Source of the DNA: Symsagittifera roscoffensis
Lineage: Eukaryota; Xenacoelomorpha; Acoela; Convolutidae
Direction of reading: 5' to 3'
Assembly (NCBI RefSeq): GCF_963678635.1
Contig: NC_087062.1
Coordinates: forward strand, 13,436,670-13,500,669
Length of the DNA: 64,000 nucleotides
Shown here: positions 50,107 through 60,970 of the stretch, in pieces
Layout: each line of letters begins with the position of its first letter
Numbering within the stretch: the first letter of the stretch is position 1
Made by a program: the position numbers and the translations under genes
Notes under the pieces: model-generated
Seen by the model: only the letters and a program-made list of their open reading frames with translations
Database searches by the model: none
What the model was told of the DNA's origin: nothing

Positions 50107-51844
50107 GCCGACAACTTGGATCCCTCCATCGCTCAAATTTCCACCCAGCCAACGTCCAAACTCAACTCCCAATATTCCCACTTTTTGCTTTCCCACCACC
50201 CGATTTTCCGATTATTAATGAATCATCAAGCACGAATTCTGATACTAACTCAGATATTTTAGTTTTATACTCTATCTCACAATTTAATAACCCTAATGTA
50301 GAAACCCCTGACGAATTTGCAGACTCCGAACCATATCCATCAAATTATACTCAGACCAACTCCTCAATTTTTTCAAAACCCCCTTTTCAACCAATCCCAT
50401 CAAATCATCCACTCCCATCCGTTTCCACTCCTTCTTATGCTTCGCAAGTGACCCCAAACTATTCTCCATTTCATTCCGACAGATCATATAAAAATTCCCC
50501 AGATATCCCCCAAATTTCCCAGGAATTTGATAATTTTATTACCCTACAACAACATTTAATACACCCTAACACCCTCACAATACATCAACTATCATCCACA
50601 ATAACATCCTCAAATCCACCTACTCCTACACCCTCCTCAGCTTACACTGCATCATTCACACAATCATCCACATCCACCGAAACACCTAGTAGCACTCACC
50701 GAGCTTATCGCACTTTTAAACGAAAATTCCCGAATCACCCATTCCCGACCAAACCCGAAACAGCCTGCGAAAATATTAATCACCCGCAACATACAAACAC
50801 AAAAAATTTTCTTACAAACACCTTACCCTCATTTCCACAATATACATCAAACACACCTAACGATACTAATGACACACGCAATTTTGTAGATGAACATGTT
50901 TTAATGCCAACACTTCATTGGACAGCTTATTATCATTTTACTAACCCCCTTTGCCTACCACTAACTAATACTCATGGCAGCATAGAAAAGAACAAAGACA
51001 TGTTATATAGACTCACTACAACACTAACACCTCGACAATTTACTTAAGTAGGATATAAAAAATTACTAAAAACATTCACTGCACCCCGAGCTAACCAATT
51101 TACAAAAGAATATTACGACCATAATATCATCCGACCTAATCAAGACCAATTTTTAGATGAAGACCGCTTCGCTAACCCGCAATTAACAGAAAAATTTTTC
51201 ATCAAAACATCATACGTATTCACATTTTACGTATTCACAATATTTTTGATAGAAATTATGATCACATCATTTCAGAATCACTAGCTGATATTCAAGCATA
51301 CAAAAGCTTCTATGACAAATTTCAGTTATTTTCACTAACCTTTCACTTTCTTTCACCACATGAACGCGATTTGCACTGTTCCAACGATATTATGTTACGC
51401 ACTAAACAAACCCACACATATACATACTATCGTTTTATACAAAATCATTTTGATTTGCATACCCCATCAAGACAACCTCACCATCGTTTTCAGTTTCTCA
51501 ACTCAAAGTACACGTCACCATTTTTTCTTAATTTTACATATTGCATCAAAGATACTAACCTCCACGGCATCCTCCGCAACTATGACCCAGTTACCCAAAT
51601 GTATATATTTTGTCCCATCAAGAAGACCTTCAATGCCGAAGAATCCAAACCCTTCCTTATCCCGCATGAATTTATCCAGCCTATTGAAATACCAATATTA
51701 GAATTCATACACAATACTAAATATAGTCAAAAAATATATAACTTCATTCAAAACACACCTTACGAGTTTGCAGTAGGCACCGAAGAACTAAAAACCATTA
51801 AAACACTTCAATTGCTTTGGCCACTGCTACAAACTAAAATCTAA
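50103..51844 (+). pseudogene. Long ORF after env, function unknown (element A)
   Basis: An open run of 314 codons starts at ATG 50103, whose first four bases ATGA overlap the stop of the env tail (50104-50106). The first 200 residues are Pro/Ser/Thr/Asn-rich and look disordered (PNPPTPTPSSAYT-like runs). The later part is folded-looking, with DEHVLMPTLHWTAYYHF. After breaks near 51048-51370 it continues at 51371-51844 with FILNFTYCIKD-like and IPHEFIQPIEIPILEFIHNT segments. I recognise no family. Ty3/Gypsy elements normally end with env, so a further ORF is unusual. It may be a captured gene or an accessory protein. Confidence 0.5.
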
Positions 51845-53515
51845 ATACTAGCCAAATTACTAACAACATCAGATATGATACACGACATCTTCACCCCGGC
51901 TTTTTCCCAGAAGGTTAACAGATAAGTATAATTTAAAATACTCTTCACTAATAAATTTAAAATTAGTACTAACCATTTTCTATCAATGTTTGATTTATAT
52001 TTCTAGTCTTCACACCACGATAATCTACAAAACAGAAAATAAAAATAAAAATACAAACTTGTTAAATTCTCTTCAAATTTGTTAAATTCTTGCACTGAAT
52101 AATGTAATAAAATTCATACCAAATGTAGTAATTTTATCTATAAATTATTTCCCCATGAAGCAGTAAACTTAATTACGATGAAAATTTATAATTTTAAAAT
52201 TCCCCCAAAACGCAGTAAACTTCAAATTCTATGCAATAAATTAACAAAATGAGAAAACAGTACTAACTTTTTCAATATTTTCATTTCACTCGCACAAGAA
52301 TTCTATCCAAACTCGCACAGTTCGCCCACGAAGAATTATTTAAATAATGATTTTAAGTTTCAAGCTTTCACACTCAACAACTCTAACACACGATAACAAG
52401 TTTCCAACTTTCCTTTAACCCGGTTGGAAAGGAATTATATACTAAACCAAACGCAGCTTACTAAACACCACAAATCATAAAATAACAGCATGACTAAGAA
52501 AAGAAAACCAACGGTACCCAAACCGGATTAACCCAGTTTAAAACTGGATAATTTATTCTTTTGAAGACTATTATAAAGTCAAAGAAAGAAACAATAAAAC
52601 ACAAAAAAGTCGCAAGACAAACCCATACCAAAAACAATTTGATTTTTGGAAGAAGGACACAACCAAAGTAACATAAGAAAGACCAACATAAAGCCAACAT
52701 AAAACGTTATCACATAACAGGACCTCTCAAAGAAACAGCATGAAATCATACTCCCACTCCTGGCCTAACCCACCAGAGAGGACGTCCTGAGCATGCTCTA
52801 TAGCCGGCCTAACCCACCGCGCTACATCCACGCTTTTTGACCACACTCCTATTTTTAATAAGAGGTACTCAAGGGTGAGTAACTCTTCAAAATAAACAAA
52901 CTAAAAAAAACGCTTTTGTGAAAACGACTAACTAAAATCATGATTAAAAAACTGAATTAACAAAATTTTATAAAATGTAGATCATGCTTTGCAGTATATA
53001 ATCAATACACAACAACAAAGACGAACATCCAAAGACTAGATGATCCCATCACACTCGAACAAAAAAATGGCTAAGCACAACCGACATGCCGTCCACAATC
53101 ACAACTCAAAGGATTTGGAGTACGACTTGACTTCGCAGAAAAGGACTTCATTGAACTAGACCAATGACCACCTCGATGTTCAAGTATACGTACAGATCCG
53201 AGTTACAAGGCGTCCCTTCCACACGCGATCTTCACGCCATTCCCAGACGAGGTTGCACACAAAACAAGTTCTCTACATAATACAGAAAAACCTGTCATAG
53301 CAAACCATTTTGAAATCGGATTGATTTCATTGGGGATCACAGTCGTTGTCGAAAGACGACGTAATAATTTCCTGTCCATAATTCCAGCATCCTGGAACGT
53401 TCTTCTTCAAGAGGAACCGGACAAGAAAATGATGTTCGCCAAATACCAACGTTCATCATCCATCCTTCAAATTGCAGAAAGATAGTTCTAAAAATCTCTG
53501 TAAATCCCGGATGGG
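51845..53515 (+). other. 3' non-coding region of element A
   Basis: 1.7 kb without open frames. It holds AT-rich repeats, such as two CTTCAAATTTGTTAAATTC-like words near 52060-52100, and a short less AT-rich segment near 52770-52830 with CCTAACCCACC twice. Its last 700 bases are matched by the reverse-oriented fragment at 31570-32351. The eight bases before the 3' LTR, CGGATGGG, are shared with that fragment and may be the plus-strand primer, though the tract is short and interrupted. Confidence 0.6.
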
Positions 53516-53906
53516 TGGAACTTGATCTAAACTACACTTTATAAATGGATAAGTTGGATATTTTACCACTGTAAAATATTTAATATTAACCAATCATAAT
53601 CCATCTAACTAACAACCCACTTATTTGCAAGTGCTGAAATTACTTGTAATTTCAGCACCAGAGAGATTTGAATTTAACTTAGAAATTAGTTGCCTCTCCA
53701 AGAGAACTTCAGCAGTTGCAATAAGCCAGTATACTCTAGATCTAATGAGCCTAGCAGAGACTAGTAGATATAAGAGTAAGATTAGGATCGGTATTAGACT
53801 AAGAAGTTGCACGAATCTATCCGGCCGAAAATAAGATAGCGTGACGAGCAGACGGTGTACCTTATCCGAAATTACTCTATGAGTTAACCACATCGGTCAT
53901 AACTCA
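53516..53906 (+). repeat. 3' LTR of element A
   Basis: It begins TGGAACTTGATCTAAAC and ends CATAACTCA, directly followed by GCAT, the repeated target. It is 19 bp shorter than the 5' LTR because of a deletion after GCAGAGACTAG. The palindrome is at 53631-53658. Confidence 0.92.
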
Positions 53907-53910
53907 GCAT

Positions 53911-54439
53911 TTAGACACGAAGGAAAAAAGTAGATTTTTTAAGTTATCATTGCTGTTCATTTCCAGATCATGATTTCTTACCTAGACCAAATGGGCGTCT
54001 AATTTTGACGTTTGAGTATTTTGACCAAAAATTTAAGTCGACTAGTGAAACTTGAAACATTTTGACGCAAAAGAATGTTGTGAAGTACGGTTTTACTTAC
54101 AGGCCGCTGCTTTTTGAGCATAACGCATTTTAACGCATTTTTATTACCAATTTTTTTTGAAAATTGAATCGAAAGATTTTTTCCGAAACCCAATGAATAA
54201 GAAGATTTTATGGTATTTTTGAAATTTGGGTGTTTCAGTTTTTTCAACAAAATTAAATTATGAGTTTTTTCATTAAAAAATTTATATAGTTTTGTCTTGA
54301 TAAATTCTTTTTCCCTCAAGTTAATTAAACCAATTGATGAAAAGCGCATTTGAGTTCCAAGTTCTATAAGTTTCGTCCGGATAATTCGAATCAGCACTGT
54401 ATCCTGTCAGATCTAGAAACTATGAACCTTGAAACGTAC
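53911..54439. other. Host part of GPCR intron 1
   Basis: AT-rich intron sequence between the element A insertion and exon 1, read antisense. An open minus-strand frame at 53999-54397 has no recognisable domain and is probably chance. The donor is GTACGT at 54439-54434. Confidence 0.65.
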
Positions 54440-54614
54440 TTTGTAAATAAATATGCATGGCAATTTTCCCTTCATACTGACTCCACACACAGAAGGAGAG
54501 AAGATTCAGAGCCAGTCCCATCCATCCGAGGAAGAAAGTGATGGTCATGATAACCCAGGCAGCAGTGACATTATGACAGGTCAGTTCATCATTGTCATCG
54601 TCATACTCCATCAT
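54440..54614 (-). CDS. Rhodopsin-class GPCR, exon 1 (N-terminus, TM1)
   Basis: ATG at 54614 (a second ATG follows directly) opens a 58-codon exon. The short acidic extracellular N-terminus EYDDDNDELTCHNVT has one glycosylation site (NVT). Helix 1 follows, AWVIMTITFFLGWMGLALNL, with the conserved Asn in ALNLLSF. The intracellular start of helix 2 is IAMHIYLQ. The donor AA-A/GTACGT is strong and leaves one base that completes a codon with exon 2, placing LTVADS in the expected register. The receptor so far is the N-terminus through helix 4; helices 5-7 are not found in the window. The ligand family is not identifiable. Confidence 0.82.
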
Positions 54615-55470
54615 TAGTCGACGTCACTTGTTAATTTGCGTTGAAAACTAATTTTAAAAAATAAATCTGCTGAGTTGGATTGATGAAAAAACCAAGTTTC
54701 AATTCAGAACAATCAATTTTCAGTTTACTAAAACAAAATAACGTTTTCAAAAAAACCAACTTATTTGTTTGTTGTGTTTTTATTTTGGCAAACTGTCGAC
54801 ATATTTAAATAAAAATTAAGTTTTGTTTATCGCCTGTAACAAGCTTTGCTCGATTTGATTTGCGCGATGATTGACTGTTGGTAAGTAAATTGGTAACCAC
54901 TAATATTGAATTCTATGAAGAAAGTTGCAAGCTAGTAACATCAATAAAACAAATTCACCTTTATATTTGACTTTATATATCAATTCAGTTACTTTCTAAT
55001 GATGATATTGATGAATGATTTAGCCTTTTGAAACCATTCCTGTATTTGTAGATGATGTACAAATGCTGTATTATGCATGGCAAAACAAAAGATTTCAGCA
55101 GTTTCGCTAATCTGGTTTCAGTTTCTTGGTTTAAACATGTTTGTTTCGATCGTATATGAGCCCATAATAGTTTGACCTTGCATGATAAGCGAATCCATGT
55201 AGCGAAGCATAAACCTGCAAAGCTTTAAGCCTATTTTGAATTACAAACTAACCCACCAGAAAAATTGGCGAAGATCTTGGCCAAAGTTAACGAAAAAATA
55301 TCAGCAATACTATACAAAATTTGGAAATTCCGTCGAAATGACTTAGAATTATAAAACGCTACGCTCGAAAAACTGAAACATTTACTCCAAAAATGTAGGA
55401 GCAAAGTTCTTAGGCTAAACTTCAGTGCTATAAGTTTTAAAACGTGGGCGACGCAAACTTCTGGCGTGTT
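54615..55470. other. Upstream region of the GPCR gene
   Basis: AT-rich, presumably 5' UTR and promoter of the minus-strand receptor gene. I see no definable promoter motif. Confidence 0.4.
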
Positions 55471-55792
55471 CAGGGGTGGATCTAGGAAATTTTGTCGAAA
55501 CTTTCTTAGGCTCTCTCTAAATCACTATGAAGACACCATTTTGAAAAATTTTGAACAAAAAATCGCGTTTATTCGGCGCGTGCTCCTCCCTCAAAAGTAG
55601 TATGTTTTGGCGCCGAATGCGCCTTCAGAAAATTTCTCGGTCAGTCAACCAAAAAAAGTTATCTCAAAATAGTACAAAGGGGGACCCTTTGGGTCGGCAA
55701 GGGGTCGAAACCCCGAGAGAAGGGGGAATAAGCGTCAGCCCCCCCCCCCCTCAAATCAGCTGGTGGGCGTGTCAGCAAGTCGTTCTAACTAG
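55471..55792. mobile_element. Probable hAT-type MITE end, interrupted by element B
   Basis: It starts CAGGGGTGGATCTAGG, the kind of terminus seen in many animal hAT elements and their MITEs. It contains runs of G (GGGGGACCC, GGGGTCGAAACCCC, AGGGGG) and a C12 tract near 55739-55750. The opposite end is not seen before element B begins at 55793, so element B may have inserted into it, with the remainder outside the window. Confidence 0.4.
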
Positions 55793-56202
55793 TGGAACCT
55801 GATCTAAACTACATTTTATAATTGGATAAATTGGATATTTTACCACTGTAAAATATTTAATATTGACCAATCATAATCCATCTAACTAACAACCGACTGA
55901 TTTGTAAGTGCTGAAATTACTTGTATTTTCAGCACCAGAGAGATTTGAATTTAACTTAGAAATAAGTCGCCTCTCCAAGAGAACTTCAGCAGCCGCAATA
56001 AACCAGTATACCCTAGATCTATTGAGCCTAGCAGAGACTAGTTAAACACCCTGACACTAGTAAGTATAAGAGTAAGATTAGGATCGGTATTAGACTAAGA
56101 AGTTGCACGAATCTATCCGGCCGAAAATAAGATAGCGTGACGAGCAGACAGTGTACCCTATCCGAAATTACTCTATGAGTTAACCACATCGGTTCTAACT
56201 CA
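55793..56202 (+). repeat. 5' LTR of element B
   Basis: 410 bp, from TGGAACCTGATC to TTCTAACTCA, colinear with the 5' LTR of element A. The palindrome (55908-55935) has one mismatch, from GTAATTT to GTATTTT in the right arm. Followed after two bases by the primer site TGGTGCGACCATAAGTC (56205-56221). Confidence 0.92.
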
Positions 56203-56289
56203 TCTGGTGCGACCATAAGTCTCGAATAAGACCTTAATAGCTTAGAACTAACCAAAAATAGATTAGAAATTAGACAAAACATTTTCAAA

Positions 56290-56562
56290 ATGCTATACGA
56301 TAATAATTTAATTGAAATGTCTCTACGACTCAATAAATCAGAGCCAATATTCCGAACGATAATAGAACTACCCGGAATTGGAAGAAGACCTCGGACAAGA
56401 GACGACATACGACAAAGTAGAAACTTACCATTTAGTTTTATGGTTGTACGGCAAAAGCCAACACAAACTTTTGTATTTAGAATCTTATTAGCAATGAATT
56501 TAGATTTTCATTTGCAAACATTAAATTTTGAAGTAAACCTTCATGATCATTTCAGGCGCTGA
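56290..56562 (+). CDS. ORF0, 90-residue protein of unknown function
   Basis: An intact frame between primer site and gag, starting MLYDNNLIEMSLRLNKSEPI and ending NLHDHFRR. It has a basic patch (GRRPRTRDDIRQSR) and a hydrophobic beta-like half (FSFMVV, TFVFRILLAMNLDFHL). The aligned 273 bases in element A have the same length and no indel. About half of the differences are silent, which is only weak evidence for selection. The words TCATTTCAGGCGC at its end resemble a splice acceptor, so the ORF could be the first part of a spliced product. No family recognised. Confidence 0.5.
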   Translation: MLYDNNLIEMSLRLNKSEPIFRTIIELPGIGRRPRTRDDIRQSRNLPFSFMVVRQKPTQTFVFRILLAMNLDFHLQTLNFEVNLHDHFRR

Positions 56563-57450
56563 AGAAAACTATTAATGTGCAATAACGATTGATAAAAAGA
56601 TCTCAGATCGTTTTCTTAATTTCTGCAGCATTATATAAAACATATTTGAAAAATATTTATTGAAAATAAAAATAAAAATTAGTAGCATGACAATAAATTG
56701 TTAGTAATCATAAATCATCCTGTTGTTCCAGCTTCATCACTTAAACATAACAGCATTCATAAGCTCACTAATATCATTAAAGAACTAAATCGTTTTATTC
56801 AATAAATTTAAATCTTTTTAAACTTAAATTCACTTAATTTTTAAAATCAGATCATCAAGGCTTATCCTTGGATCTTAATAAATTTTCGATCTCAATAAAT
56901 TTAAAACCTGATCATTAAGGCCCATCCTTGGATCAACAAAACAATTTTGTTCTCCCCCACCCACTTAGCAAGTGTCTAACGACATCAAACGTCGATTCAC
57001 TATCCAACCCTTCCAAAAACCCAGGACTAATAGAAAATTTTCAATAAAACTAACCATTTAAATTAAGATAAACAATGAAGAACTTCGGTTATTCATCCTT
57101 CACTTGAACCCTCCTCTTACCAGACCCAGGATAGATCTTAGACTTAGTAAGTTTAAAATAGTATCTAAAGAACTACTTGCGTTCTAATTATACCTGAACC
57201 TTGTGGATCGATTTACTATTCTCCAACCCTTGAAAACAATCACTACCCCTAAGTAAGATTAAGTAAGTTAACACCTTAGCTTAGAATAGCCACTAGAAAG
57301 TAAAAAATCATTCTTCGGAATCGATATATTTTTCTCTCCAACCCTGAACAAAAAGACCTCATTTAAGCTAACCAAAAAATCGTAAGGATTAACAATCTAA
57401 GGAAATAGAAATAACTAACAACTTCTTGCATCCCTCATACTAAACCTTAC
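56563..57450 (+). other. Leader of element B
   Basis: Colinear with 35878-36768 of element A. It keeps the hairpin repeats near 56850-56875 and 56905-56935 and two of the three ACCCAGG words. Confidence 0.6.
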
Positions 57451-57843
57451 GTCACTCAAAAATTTAGGACATAAACAAACAATCGTTTTACACAACTGTG
57501 AAATAGATAACAAAAAATACGATCTTGTAACCACACCCCATACACAAACAGTTGGATACATTAGAACAAAACGACAACCGATAAAAAGAAAAATTATAAA
57601 CAAACAAAGACAAATCACACGAAAAAGATTTTAAAAAAATAGAAACCCATTTTCTGAATCAGAAGCCAGCAGTTTAGATGAACTCTCCAAATTAAAAAAA
57701 TCAATTGATAAAAATTGTCCCATCCACGATCAATTATTTTTTTCCGACTCAGAAACAACTTCAAATTCATCAAAAAGAGAAAAAAGAAGAATAAAAAAGC
57801 AATACAAACACAAACCAGTACACTTCTATAATTGGAATTAACC
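57451..57843 (+). pseudogene. Small basic ORF upstream of gag (element B)
   Basis: Colinear with 36769-37113 of element A, but the start is ACG instead of ATG, and a TAA follows the basic run near 57632. Its end continues past the frameshift seen in A, through a Lys/Arg-rich run (SSKREKRRIKKQYKHK), to a stop near 57841. Confidence 0.5.
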
Positions 57844-57890
57844 TATCAGACACATCGATAGTTATATATTAACAGTCATCAAACGAAAAA

Positions 57891-60082
57891 ATGAGCCACA
57901 CTCAAAGTGACGATAGTCCAGATGACGAAGCAGTTTACCCCTTTCTTATAGATTCACCCGATGATAGAGGACAACATGATTTTTGCAAGAACTTACTCGT
58001 AAATTTGTTTGAACCCGGAATCAGCCCATGAAAAGCAGAATTCCCAGATGTAAAAATCAAAAGACAATTTATTGAACATTTTTTGAAAGACATATGTAAT
58101 CTAACACAACAATATGGAATCTACACCATAGAATTCAGCACACCCAATACAGCCCATCGCAAATATGTAATTCAAACAGACGATATTGAATTAGAATTTT
58201 GAAAAGTATTCCTAGAATATATCAAAAGCATACAATATCATAATTCACAAAGAGCAAACTCTATATTCACTAACGAAGTTTTCGCAATAATATATACTTA
58301 TATATCTAAATTAGAAAAAACAGAATTTCAAAGTATCTCACCAACTGAAACATCCAAACATACAAAAGTACGAAATAAACTCATATTATTTTCAACATTT
58401 CTACGTATAATTAAAGAAAATTTCACCAAAGATGATGTTTCACAGCATACAAAACATGATTTACAAAAGATTATAGCATGGTTCATAATAGATTATTTCA
58501 CTCACAATTTAGATTTAATTTCACAAGCAAGAAAAAATTTCAGACCTCAAAATACAAATGACGACACTGCCCTTTCAGAACAATCAGACTATTTTCGAGA
58601 TCCTGAATGGTCTCATCCTACATTTATAAATATCCCACAAGCTATCTCAAGTCAAGCAATAAGAACAATATCTTATCACAGAGATTATGTAAAAGTAATA
58701 CCATTAACCATTGATGCAACACCATTAAACTATAATACATTTTTACCTGATACGCGAAATAACAGTTTAAATTCGACCGTCATACTTAATGAAAACCTTA
58801 ATGGAACTAGAAACCTTACACAACAAGATATTCAAACACCATCACACTTCATAAATGAAGAAATTGTCCAAACAACAACAACTACACAAAAAAGTATTTC
58901 ACCAATACACCCAAATTTGACAACACCAAAAATACAAAATACTTCATTAGCACAAGTAACCTTACAATCAACCGTTAAACCTTCGGTTGCTCCAAAATAT
59001 TCTCATATGGATTATCAAACGTATAGACCAATGACAATATCGTCGAAAACACGAAAGCCATTCACAAGAAACACCTTTGCAGAACACAATTATAATTATG
59101 CTCACACACTAAGAACAAACCAACCTCCCCGAAAAAACACACAGAATTTAAATCACGTATGTTCCCACTATTGGAATCTCCCGAAAACATCGACCAATTC
59201 AGTAAATTTTCCAGATAATCCACAACCTACACAGGATTATACTGAAAATTACCCATTCTTTCAACAAAATAAAAATAACCAATATACACCATATAATACA
59301 AACTATTTATCATCTGATGAAGACGACTATCACCAACCAGATATTTTTGCACCATATACTAAAGATATCGCACACAAAGACCGCGACAACCTCAACCATC
59401 TCGAAATATAAAAATTTACCCACAAAACCCAAAAGATGTACAAAATCCACAACAAATGCGTTTACAAACCCCATTTAACACACAATCTTTTCAACCAATA
59501 CAACCACAAAATCCAATGTCAATGCATTCTTATCAACCAACTCAAATGCAAAATGAAATACTGCTTCCATATTACCTTCAGCAACACGAAATAACAAAAA
59601 ATCAATTTTCAAATTTTTCGCAAATGCCAAATGCCGCAGAATCACTACAGATGACAATGATTCCATACCTCATGGGTGGATCATCAATAACATCCAATAA
59701 ACCACTGATGGTATTCACAGGAACAGATCCTGAACATTCTGTAGAAGATTATCTAAATGCAGTAACAGTTAATTTAATTTTAAATATAGGACCTGAACCA
59801 ATTAATACGCCACTACATCAAAATTGGATACATAGACGCACAGCACTAATACAAACAACCCTAGATGGCGCAGCTCAAAAATGGTTTTCAGTATTACCTA
59901 TAGAAATAAAATCAGACTGGAAAAGATTCACACAAAAATTTTCAAAAATGTTTGACTCTGAAAGAAACAAACAACACCAAAGAGTTTTATGTAATGAAAT
60001 TCGCAGATTACCAAATGAAACTATCAAACAATTAGCAGTACGTATCGAAACACTAGTTCGAAAAGCATATTCACTTAATTAA
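57891..60082 (+). pseudogene. gag: gag, N-terminal to capsid part (element B)
   Basis: Colinear with 37210-39345 of element A. Private lesions are TGA near 58030 and 58200 and a one-base deletion near 59366. The capsid-like part is open at 59456-60082 and keeps the Trp in AAQKWFSVLPIEIKSDW. It ends at the same TAA, followed by CATGACTATAAAAAC, as in element A. A segment near 59090-59150 (NYAHTLRTNQPPRKN) is deleted in A. Confidence 0.78.
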
Positions 60083-60103
60083 CATGACTATAAAAACACA
60101 AAA

Positions 60104-60439
60104 ATGACAGAAGTTTTAATGATGACCTTAACAACTCAATTAAGGAAAATAGCAATAAAAAAGAGAGCATCTCATCCGTCCTCAACTCGAGAACCAGATT
60201 TAGATTTTCGAAAAGTAGTAGACAAACTAGAACAAGCAGAAATCACAATGAAACTCGAAGAAACAGAAAATCTAAAACTACAATATGTTAATCGAATTGA
60301 AACAAACACTACACATATAAATAGCATACAGGAATCAGATACAGACTTAATTGAAAAAATCACTGAAATAGAAGTTATTCGAACAATCGAAATCAGAATC
60401 ACCAGAACAATCGATCAAAAACATTACATCCAAAATTAA
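60104..60439 (+). pseudogene. gag: gag C-terminal part, first truncated repeat (element B)
   Basis: It begins like 39367 in element A (MTEVLMMTLTTQLRK). At about 60368 the sequence jumps from the segment before the zinc knuckle into the end of the Asn-rich tail (GAAATA shared at the joint). At about 60413-60421 it jumps again, past the protease active site, at a joint sharing ATCAAAA. The zinc knuckle and the DSGA motif are therefore both missing from this first repeat. Confidence 0.7.
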
Positions 60440-60970
60440 CGCCTCTTGCAACCTCCAGTAAACTAGCAACAGCACAAGGATCAACATTAGTAAATTATGG
60501 AAAAATCCAATTATTCCTCCTCCCCACGAGAACAATGGAGCAAAACAAAATTTTAAACAGACCGTTTAAACAAACATTTCATATTACTGATATTAAGCAC
60601 AATATCATTGGCATACCATTTATATCTAAATTTATACCAATAATCAACATCTTAAATAGTAAAATACTAATCAAAGATAAGTACACAAAAACAAAAAATA
60701 CAGCTCTAACATTTTTTCAAAGATTAAACAAACAACCACCAGTCTTCTCAAAATTTTATCCAATTGATAATCAACAACGGAAACACCTGAAACCATTATC
60801 AGGAAATATATATAATTTTTCAATAAAACAAAATCACCAGTATAATAAAAGTCAAAATAAACAACAACTTTTTATGTCAGACTTTGAATTTAAACCTATT
60901 CACAAATTTTTCAAAATCACGATCTCATCTTTTAAATATTTGAAAAACACGAATTCCGACATCATTTCGT

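Larger units (their letters stand above)
35108..53906 (+). mobile_element. Element A: 18.8-kb env-bearing Ty3/Gypsy-like LTR element
   Basis: Two LTRs (410 and 391 bp) start TGGAAC and end in CA. They are flanked by GCAT at 35104-35107 and 53907-53910, a 4-bp target duplication. The domain order gag, protease, RT, RNase H, integrase, env is that of Ty3/Gypsy (Metaviridae, errantivirus-like), with the integrase after RNase H. Protease carries DSGA, RT carries YLDD, RNase H carries CDAS and TDHKP, and integrase carries HHCC and D-D-E landmarks. Every major frame contains stops or frameshifts, so the copy cannot be active on its own. It lies antisense in intron 1 of the GPCR. At 18.8 kb it is long for the class; extra length comes from the leader, the region around env and a long ORF after env. 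Confidence 0.93.

Noticed and set aside
53621-53893. Minus-strand Leu/Ile-rich frames in the LTRs (also near 23489, 31275 and 56028), resembling a membrane protein
   Set aside because: They recur only as part of the LTR and appear on the plus strand at 31275 only because that LTR is inverted. They have no supported start or family.
53999-54397. Minus-strand 132-codon frame in GPCR intron 1 (Lys/Leu/Phe-rich)
   Set aside because: No domain. It lies just downstream of a strong exon 1 donor, so it is intronic.
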